In this document: one piece after another, positions 9,978-19,355 of the stretch | Position numbering within the stretch: the first letter of the stretch is position 1 | Layout: each line of letters starts with the position of its first letter | The notes under the pieces: generated by a model | What the model was told of the DNA's origin: nothing | The model's database searches: none | Seen by the model: only the letters and a program-made list of their open reading frames with translations | Made by a program: the position numbers and the translations under genes | From: Flavobacteriales bacterium | Lineage (GTDB): Bacteria; Bacteroidota; Bacteroidia; Flavobacteriales_D; Crocinitomicaceae | Direction: 5' to 3' | Length of the DNA: 64,000 nucleotides | Assembly (NCBI GenBank): GCA_947497485.1 | Contig: CANMHB010000010.1 | Span: 1-64,000 of the forward strand

Positions 9978-9985
9978 CAAAGATA
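9978..9985 (-). promoter_or_regulatory. -7 box of nadC, leaderless configuration
   Basis: TATCTTTG (minus strand), exact TAnnTTTG, followed by only five bases before the nadC ATG. Confidence 0.6.
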
Positions 9986-10029
9986 GTGTTAACTCGTGTC
10001 AACTAAAAGTTTGTTTTTAATTTTATCAC

Positions 10030-11832
10030 ATGTCAGTTAACTCTTCGAACATCAAGAATCTTCTTTCATCCTTACCTGAAGAACCAGGAATTTATCAATA
10101 CTTTGATAAGTTTGAAAAAGTTATTTATGTTGGAAAAGCGAAAAACATTAAAAAACGTGTTTCTTCCTATTTCAATAAAACACAAGACAATCATAAAACA
10201 CGTTTACTTGTAAATAACATTGTGAATATCAAATTCATGGTTGTTTCATCGGAACTGGATGCTTTACTACTAGAAAATAACTTAATAAAAACCTATCAGC
10301 CGAAATATAATATTCAACTAAAAGATGACAAGACATTTCCTTGGATTGTAGTTACCAACGAACCATTTCCAAGAGTATTTTCAACACGACAGAAAGAGCT
10401 TCAAAACGGGCAATTCTATGGCCCTTATCCGAATATCAAGGCAATGAATGCCCTCTTAGGATTAATTCGAGATATGTATCCGCTTAGAACATGTAGTTTG
10501 GACTTATCAGCCAATAAAATAGCTCAGAAAAAATATAAAACGTGCCTTGAGTTTCATATAGGTAGATGTTTAGGCCCATGTGTTGGATTACAATCAGAGG
10601 ATGCTTATAATCAATGGATTGATGAAATTCATTTACTTCTGAAAGGTAAAACACACTCTTTAATTCTTGAATTAAGAAAAAAAATGCACAACCTTTCTGA
10701 TCTCTATAAATTCGAAGAGGCTCACAAGTTGAAAATCACCATAGATCAGATTGAAAAATACCGTTCCAAATCAACAATAGTTTCCTCAAAATTAAATGAT
10801 GTTGACGTTTTCTGTTTTTTAAATGAAGCTGATCGATTTTATATTAATTACTTGGTTATTCAAGAGGGTTCGATCGTTCATGGTTATACAAATGAAATCA
10901 AAAAAAAATTAGATGAAAATCAGGAAGAATTAATTGGTTTTATTCTTCCCGAACTACGTTCAAAATTTCAAAGTAAATCAAAAGAGGTATTAATAGAATT
11001 CGATTTTGAAAGTCCATTCGAAGATTTTAAATTTTCGAATCCACAGAAAGGTGAAAAAAAGGAATTGATCGAATTATCCAAACGAAATCTCTATTACTAC
11101 AAAAAAGAGCGTGAAAAACGCAATTCCATTGCCAATCAGCAGTCTTCAACAGACCGTATTCTGGAGAAAATTCAACAGGACTTTAAGTTGAAGGAATTAC
11201 CTATTCATATGGAGTGTTTTGACAATTCCAATTTTCAAGGAACGAATGCTGTTTCAGCCTGTGTTGTGTTTAAAAATGCCCGACCGAGTAAAAAGGATTA
11301 TAGACATTTCAATATTAAAACGGTGGAAGGGCCAGACGATTTTGCGTCCATGAAAGAAGTTGTTTTTCGTCGTTATAAACGCTTACTTGATGAGAAACAG
11401 CCTTTGCCACAGCTCGTCATTATTGATGGGGGGAAAGGTCAACTAGGTGCTGCAATGGATTCCATAAATGAGTTAGGGTTGAGAGGTAAAATAGCCGTTG
11501 TCGGAATCGCAAAGCGGCTAGAGGAAATTTTCTTTCCAGGAGATCAATTTCCGATTTATTTAGACAAGCGTTCGGAAAGTTTGCGGACTATTCAACATAT
11601 GCGGAATGAGGCTCATCGATTTGGAATAACACATCACCGCAATAAAAGAAGTAAAAACTCGATTGTAAGTGAAATTTCACAAATTTCTGGAATTGGTGTC
11701 AAAACTGAAACTCAGTTGCTTAATAAATTTAAATCAATATCTGCAATTAAGAACGCTACACTGGATTCACTTCAAAAAGAAATAGGACAAGCAAAAGCGC
11801 TCATCCTATTCAATTATTTCAAAGATAAATAA
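10030..11832 (+). CDS. uvrC: Excinuclease ABC subunit C
   Basis: UvrC, 600 residues, makes both incisions around DNA lesions in nucleotide excision repair with UvrA and UvrB. The N-terminal GIY-YIG nuclease (EEPGIYQYF to VIYVGKA, about 15-95) makes the 3' cut. A UVR motif that binds UvrB lies at about 205-240. The RNase H-like 5' nuclease contains ECFDNSNFQG (about 395) and VIIDGGKGQL (about 461-470) with the catalytic Asp residues. A helix-hairpin-helix pair closes the protein (ISQISGIGVK onward). Length is normal. The uvrC and nadC starts are divergent and 57 bp apart, and the uvrC end is one base from the converging metalloprotease stop. Confidence 0.97.
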   Translation: MSVNSSNIKNLLSSLPEEPGIYQYFDKFEKVIYVGKAKNIKKRVSSYFNKTQDNHKTRLLVNNIVNIKFMVVSSELDALLLENNLIKTYQPKYNIQLKDDKTFPWIVVTNEPFPRVFSTRQKELQNGQFYGPYPNIKAMNALLGLIRDMYPLRTCSLDLSANKIAQKKYKTCLEFHIGRCLGPCVGLQSEDAYNQWIDEIHLLLKGKTHSLILELRKKMHNLSDLYKFEEAHKLKITIDQIEKYRSKSTIVSSKLNDVDVFCFLNEADRFYINYLVIQEGSIVHGYTNEIKKKLDENQEELIGFILPELRSKFQSKSKEVLIEFDFESPFEDFKFSNPQKGEKKELIELSKRNLYYYKKEREKRNSIANQQSSTDRILEKIQQDFKLKELPIHMECFDNSNFQGTNAVSACVVFKNARPSKKDYRHFNIKTVEGPDDFASMKEVVFRRYKRLLDEKQPLPQLVIIDGGKGQLGAAMDSINELGLRGKIAVVGIAKRLEEIFFPGDQFPIYLDKRSESLRTIQHMRNEAHRFGITHHRNKRSKNSIVSEISQISGIGVKTETQLLNKFKSISAIKNATLDSLQKEIGQAKALILFNYFKDK

Positions 11833-11833
11833 G

Positions 11834-14008
11834 TTATTTCTTCACGAACTGAATAGTCTTAGAACCATTTGCTGAAATGGCATTCAATAAATACATTCCA
11901 GAGCTTAGGTTTGAAGTATTGAAAACAACGATATTCTCACCAGAATTTCCATTAATTACCTGGTTATCTAATTTTTTACCTGTGAGATCTAAAATTTCGA
12001 ATCGTAAAATCTCAGCTTTACTTATGTTAAACTGCACATTCAATTCATTTTCCGTTGGGTTTGGATATACTCCAAAAGAATTTAGGTTGGAAAGATCATT
12101 AAGTCCAAGAACGACATCATTTGAAGGCGCACCTTGATATAGATTAATATCATCAAGGTAAATGTTATTCCCTCCATCGCTTTCGAATTTAAACTTCATT
12201 TTAAAATTCTCAACAAAATAAGAACTCGTAACATTTGTCATATGAACAGTAACCCAATCAGATGCTTGAGTTGGTTTCCAAGAAGATGTGGCAGTTAACG
12301 TTGAAAGACCGCTACCGCCAATAGTTTTTCTTTGTGCCCAAGTAGCTCCGCAATCATCCGTAATGAAAACTTTAAGATACTCAATATCTGTTGACGTTTT
12401 TTTACGATATGCGTATCTGAAGCTCAATGTAACGGAACCAGTTGAAGGTACAACAGATAAATCAATTGGTGCCGAAATCAATTCATCAACATTTCCTGCT
12501 GCTTGACCATAATTTACCAACTTTGCACTTTTTGTGCCTGAATTTGCTGCAGCTGTTTCAATGGTCCATGCGTTGTTATTGTTTACATTAACAACTTCCC
12601 AATTCGATAAATTAGCAAGCGTCGAATAACTTTCGAATCCTTCCCAATAAGGAATGGTTGAGGCGCTTGGTGCAACACGAATGTAGTCTGTTTTCGTTTC
12701 CGTTTGAGAAGTTGAACCATCCGTGGCCGTTAATTTAATTGTGTATGAACCTGTTTGAGAAAAAAGAATTGTTGGATTTTGATCTGTTGCAGACGTTCCA
12801 TTTGCAAAAGACCAACCAGTAGATGGGGTAATCTCCCATGACCATCCATTTACGGAATTGTAAGAATCGTCCGTTAACTGAACTTGTTCACCCGAACAAA
12901 TTGATGTGCGATCCGCTATGAACTGTGCTTTACATAAAGTTAAAACTCCAGTCGCTCCAGTAGCAGTTAAATTAGCCGTTTGCCACAAGTTGAATCGTCC
13001 GGTAGTTGAAACTTGAAGTGCTGCGCGCATTCTTGAAACCTGACCTTGCGTAAACATTTTAGAACAATACGAGTAATCCATGTAATTTTCGACATTATCA
13101 ATAACATCATTTGATGCATCTGTACATGTGTTCGACGATAAATTACATGAAGTAACACCAATACAATTGGGCGTATCATTCACACTATCATCTGAACCAC
13201 AAGAACTTGCGTTTCCAGGATTGTTGTTTGGGCCCCAAGTATGTGATAAATTTAACCAATGCCCTACCTCGTGAGTCAACGCTCTACTCGTAAATTCAGA
13301 ACTTGTTCCTATCGAACCTAAATAATTGTGTAAAATCCAAATACCATTTGTCATTGCGGAAGCAGACCATGAAGAAGGATTTGTTGTATATCCAGCTGCA
13401 CCACCTGCATCATCGCAAACAAAAACATTTAAATACTTATTTCCGGGCCAATTTCCTTGAAATACATCGTTCCCATTTCGAATTGCTGTAACTTGAGCAT
13501 CTCCATCTGATCCATCAGACGTAAGAGCACTAACGGTTCTCGTAATACCTTTAAAGCATGCTCCGTTTGGTGCCTTAGTTGCGAGAACGAATTCGACTTC
13601 AACATCTGCAGGCATTCCTTGAAATGGTGTTTGAACTGTTGACGCATCGGCATTCTGCAATCTAAAATCACGATTTAAAATAGCCATCTGGTCATAAATT
13701 TGTTCATCAGATATATTTTCTACGCCGCCATTATGAAGTACGTGAAAAACAATTGGAATTTTATAAACTACACCTTTTTCAACGCCCTTTTTCAATGCTT
13801 TATTTAATTCTTGTTCGTCTTGCTGACTCTGAATTATATACGATGCATTTTGCATTAGAGCACTCATCTTTTTATGATGAGTACAATACTCAACATACTC
13901 ACCATCTCGCATATTTGATGGATCTAACACACGCTTTACCTGAGACTGAACATAATTTGCTGTCAACAAGAGCGTTAGAGAAAATAAGGTAAAAAGGAAC
14001 TTCTTCAT
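11834..14008 (-). CDS. Secreted M43-family zinc metalloprotease, T9SS type A cargo
   Basis: 724 residues from the ATG at 14008, chosen because it begins a clean signal peptide (MKKFLFTLFSLTLLLTANYV); an upstream ATG at 14047 would bury it. The catalytic domain has HEVGHWLNLSH (about 244-254; HExxHxxGxxH-like with Asn in place of Gly, glutamate base) and a downstream VENYMDYSYC Met-turn, typical of pappalysin-like M43 proteases. A PKD domain (about 370-450) and a MAM/jelly-roll-like segment with paired aromatic strands (about 455-640) follow. The last 75 residues are a T9SS type A sorting domain (YPNPTENELNV ... SSGMYLL ... FVKK). It is expected to be exported by Sec and T9SS and to degrade extracellular protein. 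Several Cys in the catalytic domain suggest disulfides. Confidence 0.93.
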   Translation of the reverse strand: MKKFLFTLFSLTLLLTANYVQSQVKRVLDPSNMRDGEYVEYCTHHKKMSALMQNASYIIQSQQDEQELNKALKKGVEKGVVYKIPIVFHVLHNGGVENISDEQIYDQMAILNRDFRLQNADASTVQTPFQGMPADVEVEFVLATKAPNGACFKGITRTVSALTSDGSDGDAQVTAIRNGNDVFQGNWPGNKYLNVFVCDDAGGAAGYTTNPSSWSASAMTNGIWILHNYLGSIGTSSEFTSRALTHEVGHWLNLSHTWGPNNNPGNASSCGSDDSVNDTPNCIGVTSCNLSSNTCTDASNDVIDNVENYMDYSYCSKMFTQGQVSRMRAALQVSTTGRFNLWQTANLTATGATGVLTLCKAQFIADRTSICSGEQVQLTDDSYNSVNGWSWEITPSTGWSFANGTSATDQNPTILFSQTGSYTIKLTATDGSTSQTETKTDYIRVAPSASTIPYWEGFESYSTLANLSNWEVVNVNNNNAWTIETAAANSGTKSAKLVNYGQAAGNVDELISAPIDLSVVPSTGSVTLSFRYAYRKKTSTDIEYLKVFITDDCGATWAQRKTIGGSGLSTLTATSSWKPTQASDWVTVHMTNVTSSYFVENFKMKFKFESDGGNNIYLDDINLYQGAPSNDVVLGLNDLSNLNSFGVYPNPTENELNVQFNISKAEILRFEILDLTGKKLDNQVINGNSGENIVVFNTSNLSSGMYLLNAISANGSKTIQFVKK

Positions 14009-14127
14009 ATCAAAAAAAATATAATTGAGTTTATAGTTATAGACCATAAATTTACTTATAAATTCTTAAAAAATAAAAAAATAAGATGAATCGTTTTTTT
14101 CATAACATGAAAGGCAATATAAATTGA

Positions 14128-14135
14128 TAAATTTG
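14128..14135 (+). promoter_or_regulatory. -7 box of the thioesterase gene, leaderless configuration
   Basis: TAAATTTG, exact TAnnTTTG, followed by CGCT and then the ATG at 14140. Confidence 0.6.
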
Positions 14136-14139
14136 CGCT

Positions 14140-14655
14140 ATGAAAACACGTAAAGCTTCAGAAACACTAGCAATCACTACTAAAATTGTTTTACCAAACG
14201 ACACCAATACACTCGGCAATTTATTTGGTGGACAACTCTTGGCTTGGATGGACGTTATTGCCAGCGTATCTGCGCATCGGCACTGCAAACGTGTTGTAGT
14301 TACGGCATCTGTGAATCATGTTTCTTTTCAAAAACCAATCAAACATGCTTCAATCGTAACGCTCGAGGCTAAAGTTTCAAGAGCTTTTTATTCGTCAATG
14401 GAGATCTTTGTCGACGTATTTGTTGAGGATCAACTTACTGGTCAAAGAGAAAAATGCAACGAAGCAATTTATACTTTTGTTGCAGTAGACCAAAATGGAG
14501 GTCCGATTCAAGTTCCTGAACTAATCCCAGAAACAGAAGAAGAAAAATTGCGCTTTGAGGGGGCATTACGACGCAAGCAATTGAGCCTAATTCTTGCAGG
14601 AAAAATGAAGCCTTCGGAGGCAACTGAGTTACGTAAAATCTTTACCGAAGAATAA
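14140..14655 (+). CDS. Acyl-CoA thioesterase, hotdog fold
   Basis: A 171-residue single-hotdog thioesterase of the YciA/BFIT-like acyl-CoA hydrolase group. It shows the family pattern NLFGGQLLAWMD (about 26-37), with the conserved Asn and the Gly-Gly turn, followed by the SVNHVSFQKPI strand and a long helix-strand tail. It hydrolyses acyl-CoA to free acid and CoA; chain-length preference cannot be told from sequence. It is a single-gene unit with its own promoter and converges on the GT9 gene with one base between stops. Confidence 0.9.
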   Translation: MKTRKASETLAITTKIVLPNDTNTLGNLFGGQLLAWMDVIASVSAHRHCKRVVVTASVNHVSFQKPIKHASIVTLEAKVSRAFYSSMEIFVDVFVEDQLTGQREKCNEAIYTFVAVDQNGGPIQVPELIPETEEEKLRFEGALRRKQLSLILAGKMKPSEATELRKIFTEE

Positions 14656-14656
14656 C

Positions 14657-15634
14657 TTATTCGACTAACCTTCTTGAAATTGCTTCAGAATCTTGAAGCT
14701 CCATGCATTTGAAGTTTCCTTTTGGACACTTATTGAACCCTATTTTTGAACATGGTCTACAGGATAGATTTTGAATTTCAAAATCAACAATTGTTTCGTT
14801 ACTTTCTGGCCGATAAGCCGACATACCAAATGAAGGGGTGGTATTACCCCAAACAGTAACGATTGGAAATTGAAAACAAGATGCAATGTGCATCAAGCCT
14901 GTATCGCCGGTTAAAAGAATTTTTGCGTTTTTCAAAATAGAAGCTGATTCAATCAAAGAATAATTTCCACAGGTATTAATGATTCTTTTTTCTGGAAATT
15001 TTTGAACCAATTTCTCCGACTTTTCCTGATCCATTTTACCACCTAGAAGCACAATAGGAATATCAATTTTCGATACGATTTCCACTAATTTTGACAACGG
15101 AATTTGCTTCGTTGAGAATTGTGCCCCCATCGCAATTGCAATGAAATTTCCTTCTCTTAAATCTAATTCCTGTTCAATATTGACTTCATTAGGTATAAAA
15201 AACTTATTATTCTTCCCATCATTGAAAACACCAATATTCTCAACTGTTTCGAAATATCGATCAACAATGTGTTTTTTCGGAAGACGATTTATTTTGAATC
15301 GAACATAAATCCACTTTAATAGATTCAACTTATCGAAATGATAGGTTCTCATCACTCCAAGCCGGAAACAAATAATTCGACTTCGTAAATTGTTGTGGAG
15401 ATCGATAACCACATCAAAATTCTCTTGTTTTAGTTGATCAGCGAGTGAGGTCAATGAATCACCAAGACAATGGACTTTATCAACTTGCCCGGATGCATTA
15501 TACAATTCAGAAAAAGAGGTTTTTGTGGCGATATGTAACTCACTTTCTGCTAGTTGTTCTTTTATACATCGTAGGATTGGAAAGGTTAATACAATATCCC
15601 CAATAGAGCTAAAGCGAATAACTAAAATTTTCAA
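14657..15634 (-). CDS. Glycosyltransferase family 9 (heptosyltransferase-like)
   Basis: 325 residues, GT-B fold. The N-terminus KILVIRFSSIGDIVLTFP is the GT9 acceptor-domain signature, and LLTGDTGLMHIA with VTVWGNTTP (about 240-270) is the donor-binding site. It probably adds a sugar to lipopolysaccharide core or another envelope glycan. The start is a TTG at 15634: an in-frame stop lies three codons upstream, no ATG occurs near the N-terminal motif, and the motif begins directly after the TTG. It contains a Cys-rich patch near the C-terminus (CRPCSKIGFNKCPKGNFKC), often seen in GT9 proteins of this phylum. It is the last gene of the five-gene operon, 10 nt after the kinase. Confidence 0.88.
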   Translation of the reverse strand: MKILVIRFSSIGDIVLTFPILRCIKEQLAESELHIATKTSFSELYNASGQVDKVHCLGDSLTSLADQLKQENFDVVIDLHNNLRSRIICFRLGVMRTYHFDKLNLLKWIYVRFKINRLPKKHIVDRYFETVENIGVFNDGKNNKFFIPNEVNIEQELDLREGNFIAIAMGAQFSTKQIPLSKLVEIVSKIDIPIVLLGGKMDQEKSEKLVQKFPEKRIINTCGNYSLIESASILKNAKILLTGDTGLMHIASCFQFPIVTVWGNTTPSFGMSAYRPESNETIVDFEIQNLSCRPCSKIGFNKCPKGNFKCMELQDSEAISRRLVE

Positions 15635-15644
15635 TTTTGATTAT

Positions 15645-16982
15645 TTAAAACCATAGAATTACTTTGGAGCCTTTGCCCTTTTCAGAAGAAACGTCGCCCT
15701 TAATACTACTCATTTTCATGCGGTGCTGAATGTTTTGAATACCTAGGCCTAATCTTACATTTTTAAGATCAAAACCAACTCCATCATCTTCAATTTCAAC
15801 GTAAAACACACCATTAACTCGTTTCATTCGAAAGGTAATCTTTTCAGCTTTGGCATGTTTAAGGGCATTATTTACAACCTCTTGAACAATTCTATATAAA
15901 TTAAATCGATCCACATCTCCAAGATCTTCTTCTTTTAGCTGTGGATTAATATCCAATTCAAAAACTATATTCCCTAGTTTATTAATTCTGTTTGCAAAAC
16001 GATCGATTGCATTCATGAAACCATTTTCCAATTCAGGGGGTAATAAATTGTAGGCTATTTCTTTTACCTCTTTGATTACTCCTTGAATCAATCCACTTAT
16101 GTCTTTGAACTGGGAAATTTTATCTTCTGGTGGTGTTAAATTTTGGAATAATAAATTCAATAAAACCAATTGTTGGCCCAAACCGTCATGTAACTCACGC
16201 GCAATCTTCTTCTTTTCACCTTCTTCAGCTTGATTAATAACATCAAATTTATTTTTCTCAAAAAGTAGTTCTTCCGTTTTGTTTACCACGAGTGCAATAA
16301 AATCTTTTTGTTGAGATTCCAATTGGTTCAAAATAATATCGACTATAATCTCTTCACCATTTGCCTTTATTTGCGTAAAACGTCGAGTTGTTTCTTCCTT
16401 AAATCTGTTTGTTTGATTCTTGTTGAAAGCGTATATTGATTTGCCTAACAGTTCTTCAATAGAATAACCATAAAGTTCCGAAGCTGCTGTATTTGCCATA
16501 GAAATAATTAAATCTTCTCCTGACAATTGAACCATGGGCATTGGTGATTTATTAAATAAATCTTTGTAACGCTTTTCAGAATTTGCTAATTGCGCTCGAT
16601 ATGATCGGCGTAAAAGCCCATATTTAATTGACTTCTCAAGAATTTGTGGATTTACTCCACTTTTTAACAAATAATCCTGCCCTCCTTTGGAAACGATTTC
16701 TAATGCAATGGCCTGATCATCCATTCCGGATAATACAATAACCGAAGCATCTGGAAATAATTCATTGATTGAATCATAGGTTCTTACACCACTTGAATCT
16801 AGAATATTCAAGTCCAACAAAATAACGTCTGGCTCTAGTTCCTGTTTAACTTCTTTCGCTTCTTGAATGGAAGATACAGGAATAACATCCTCAAAATTAA
16901 ACCCGATGGTCGTTAGCTGAAATTGAACGAGTTCAGCAAAAGTGCGATCGTCTTCAACAATTAATATGTTCGCAATATCCAT
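15645..16982 (-). CDS. Hybrid receiver-PAS-histidine kinase
   Basis: 445 residues, cytoplasmic. The N-terminal receiver (about 1-120) has the acidic pocket EDD, the phospho-acceptor in VILLDLNI and the KSG lysine. A PAS sensor follows (about 135-240). The kinase core is HisKA_3 type with ARELHDGLGQQL (His about 266), N-box VVNNALKHAK, and G-boxes DDGVGFD and LGLGIQNI. The layout, receiver first and NarL-family kinase after, suggests a phosphorelay intermediate that passes phosphate to a separate LuxR-type regulator. No response regulator with a DNA-binding domain is nearby. It lies two bases after the membrane-protein gene in the operon. Confidence 0.92.
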   Translation of the reverse strand: MDIANILIVEDDRTFAELVQFQLTTIGFNFEDVIPVSSIQEAKEVKQELEPDVILLDLNILDSSGVRTYDSINELFPDASVIVLSGMDDQAIALEIVSKGGQDYLLKSGVNPQILEKSIKYGLLRRSYRAQLANSEKRYKDLFNKSPMPMVQLSGEDLIISMANTAASELYGYSIEELLGKSIYAFNKNQTNRFKEETTRRFTQIKANGEEIIVDIILNQLESQQKDFIALVVNKTEELLFEKNKFDVINQAEEGEKKKIARELHDGLGQQLVLLNLLFQNLTPPEDKISQFKDISGLIQGVIKEVKEIAYNLLPPELENGFMNAIDRFANRINKLGNIVFELDINPQLKEEDLGDVDRFNLYRIVQEVVNNALKHAKAEKITFRMKRVNGVFYVEIEDDGVGFDLKNVRLGLGIQNIQHRMKMSSIKGDVSSEKGKGSKVILWF

Positions 16983-16984
16983 AG

Positions 16985-17647
16985 TTACTCTTCAACTCTA
17001 AATAATACCTTTTCACGATTGACTGCACTTTTTAAATGCTCAAAAAATTCAACTTTTTTATCATCTTCGATACAATCCAGCGGAAAACTCAATTGTAAAT
17101 CCTGAATGTAATCAAAGTAGATGGTTTGTTGACTAATACTGACCTTTCTAAGACCCTCCATATATAACAATATCACCTCTCGATCAGCAGTTAAAATCGC
17201 TTTTGAAGACAAACCAACACGGAATTTACGTTTTGAATTTAAAAGCAGAAACAAGGTGCCTTCGATTCCAAAAAAAGTCATTACCGCTGCGGGAACCCAC
17301 GCTTCAGTCGTTAAAACATAGAATGCTAAACCCATTAAAATCAACAGAATAGATTCAATGATTGTGTAAACTATAACTCGCTGTCTCCTTGTTGAACTAA
17401 TTTGCCCCGACCACCTGAATTTATCGGATTGATTTACCATTTTGATTCCAGCCCATCTGCGAATTGTTCTCCTGACCGAAATAACAAACAACATTAAACC
17501 AAATCCTAAGAAAATTTCGAAACGGTAAGACAGTTGACTCGCGGTTGTTTTTAAAAATTCAATTGGAAGGTCAAAACGAACGAAGACACTAAAAAATAAC
17601 GTCGGCAAGCTGACCAAAAGAAGTAATATGTTTATAAAACTATTCAT
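16985..17647 (-). CDS. Uncharacterised membrane protein with C-terminal soluble domain
   Basis: 220 residues. Hydrophobic spans at about 4-24, 40-58, 92-112 and 116-136 are followed by a soluble C-terminal domain of about 80 residues with a bacterial PH-like alternation of strands (VGLSSKAILTADREVILLYM) and a closing helix. No family identified with certainty. Its ATG overlaps the end of the DUF349 gene by eight bases and its stop is two bases before the kinase start, so it is tightly coupled to both. A sensory or anchoring partner of the kinase is one possibility. Confidence 0.75.
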   Translation of the reverse strand: MNSFINILLLLVSLPTLFFSVFVRFDLPIEFLKTTASQLSYRFEIFLGFGLMLFVISVRRTIRRWAGIKMVNQSDKFRWSGQISSTRRQRVIVYTIIESILLILMGLAFYVLTTEAWVPAAVMTFFGIEGTLFLLLNSKRKFRVGLSSKAILTADREVILLYMEGLRKVSISQQTIYFDYIQDLQLSFPLDCIEDDKKVEFFEHLKSAVNREKVLFRVEE

Positions 17648-19349
17648 TTGGCAAAGAGCTCAATTTTCGTTTTAATCCATTGATTTTTTCTTTTGTGCCT
17701 TCTATTTTTTTCTCCACATCTTTTCGAAGCTGCTCTGCACCTTTAGAACGAGCGAAAAAACTCAAATTTGTTTCCATTTGAATGATTTCTTTGTTTAAAA
17801 CATCCATCTGCTTTTTCAATTCAAAACGTTCTTGTGAAAGTAACTTCGTTCGATCAGGGCTGGCTAATAATGTTTCAACTTTTCCTTTATATAGAATCAT
17901 TTCTTTCTCGTTAGCCTCTAATTTCAAGGATGCATATTTATCGTCCATTGCCTTTTTGAAACGAGCAAATACCTCATTTCTATTTTTAGAAGGAACGAAA
18001 CCAATTGCTTGAAAACGATCATTCAAACTTTTTAGTTCGGTTAAAGCGTCGTTCTTATCCTCGGGAAGCGTATAGTTTTCAATTTCAGTAATTATATCAA
18101 GTTTAAGGTTTAAATTACCTGCAAGCTCTGATTCTTGTGCCTCGAAGTGTTTATCCCGTGAATTGTAAAAGACATCGCAGGCCGCTCTAAATTCTGACCA
18201 CAATTTGTTTTCGTTGCGCGGACCAGCAGAACCAGTTTCTTTCCATTTTTTCTGTAAAAAGACAATTCGATCGGCCGTTTTTTTCCAGTCATTAGAACCA
18301 TTAATTTCTTGAACTTCAGTAATTAAGGCGCGCTTCTTATCAGCAATTTGTTTGTAAACGGAATCTAGCGACTTATTGAAATTCTTTTTGGCCTCAAAGA
18401 AGGAATCACACAATGAACGGAATTCTTTCCAAATTAAGTCATTTTCCTTTTTGGGACCGAATCCTATTTGCTTCCATTGCTCCTGAATCGCAATGATCTC
18501 ATTCGATTTTTGATCCCATTCTTTGGATTTTTCAAGCGTATTTACCTCAGCAACAATTTTTTGAAGTGCTTCAACCAAGTTTTTCTTCTTGTTGAGATTT
18601 TCTACCAAAACATTTCGTTGTTCCTCGTAATGAACATTTATTTTCTCATACAATGATTTAACCGATTCCCAGTAATTCTTTTTGAGTGCTTCCCAATCAT
18701 CATTATTTACAGGTCCTATTTCCTCCCATTCATCTTGCAAATTGCGAAGTGAAGCCTCTAAATCACGAACAGGTAAATTTTTTGTCCTCAATTGTTTTAA
18801 TCGAAAAATCACGTCTTCTTTCAATTGATAATTGCGTTTGTAATCGTGATCTTTTAATTCTCTGTAAATCTTAATGTTGTAAAAGAATATCTCAAGAAGT
18901 CGCGAATATTCTTTTTGCGTTTCATCTCGTTTTTCGCGTGGAATTTCACCAATTTTTTTCCACGTTTCGTGAATTTCCTTGTATGAATTGAACGCTAACG
19001 AGATATTCTCTTCGCCCTCAATCACTTCTTTCAAACGATTTATGAGCGCTCTTTTTTGCTTTAAATTTTCATTTTCAAGAGCAGATTTTACTTCAATTTG
19101 CTTTTTGCGAGACTCCTGAAAAGATTTGTAAACCAAGTAGAAAGCCTCTTTTTCTGACTTAAAATCAGGTGATTCGATTGTCTCTCCTCGCTCTTGAGCC
19201 TCAAGTTCTTTTATTTGTTGAACGCGCTCTGCTTCCAAAAGGTAATCATCAAACTGCACTTTAAGCGCCGATACCTCTCGTCCAACAGAAATCAAGTCTT
19301 CAGCTTTTACCAAAGACTCCAATTGTTCCTGAAAATTTAAATGCTCCAT
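17640..19349 (-). CDS. DUF349 repeat protein
   Basis: 569 residues, highly charged and helical. It has about five DUF349 repeats, each marked by a W-(K/E)xIG core (HETWKKIGEIP, QDEWEEIGPV, QEQWKQIGFGP, QKKWKETGSAG, and a degenerate NDRFQAIGFVP) followed by a basic helix containing FF or FY. No signal peptide. The family is widespread in Bacteroidota; its function is not established. A coiled-coil tail rich in Lys and Glu occupies the last 80 residues. It begins six bases after the PfkB stop. Confidence 0.9.
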   Translation of the reverse strand: MEHLNFQEQLESLVKAEDLISVGREVSALKVQFDDYLLEAERVQQIKELEAQERGETIESPDFKSEKEAFYLVYKSFQESRKKQIEVKSALENENLKQKRALINRLKEVIEGEENISLAFNSYKEIHETWKKIGEIPREKRDETQKEYSRLLEIFFYNIKIYRELKDHDYKRNYQLKEDVIFRLKQLRTKNLPVRDLEASLRNLQDEWEEIGPVNNDDWEALKKNYWESVKSLYEKINVHYEEQRNVLVENLNKKKNLVEALQKIVAEVNTLEKSKEWDQKSNEIIAIQEQWKQIGFGPKKENDLIWKEFRSLCDSFFEAKKNFNKSLDSVYKQIADKKRALITEVQEINGSNDWKKTADRIVFLQKKWKETGSAGPRNENKLWSEFRAACDVFYNSRDKHFEAQESELAGNLNLKLDIITEIENYTLPEDKNDALTELKSLNDRFQAIGFVPSKNRNEVFARFKKAMDDKYASLKLEANEKEMILYKGKVETLLASPDRTKLLSQERFELKKQMDVLNKEIIQMETNLSFFARSKGAEQLRKDVEKKIEGTKEKINGLKRKLSSLPNE

Positions 19350-19355
19350 GATCTA

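Noticed and set aside
9973..10002. Upstream ATG for nadC
   Set aside because: The extension includes a perfect -7 box and ten residues not typical of the family.
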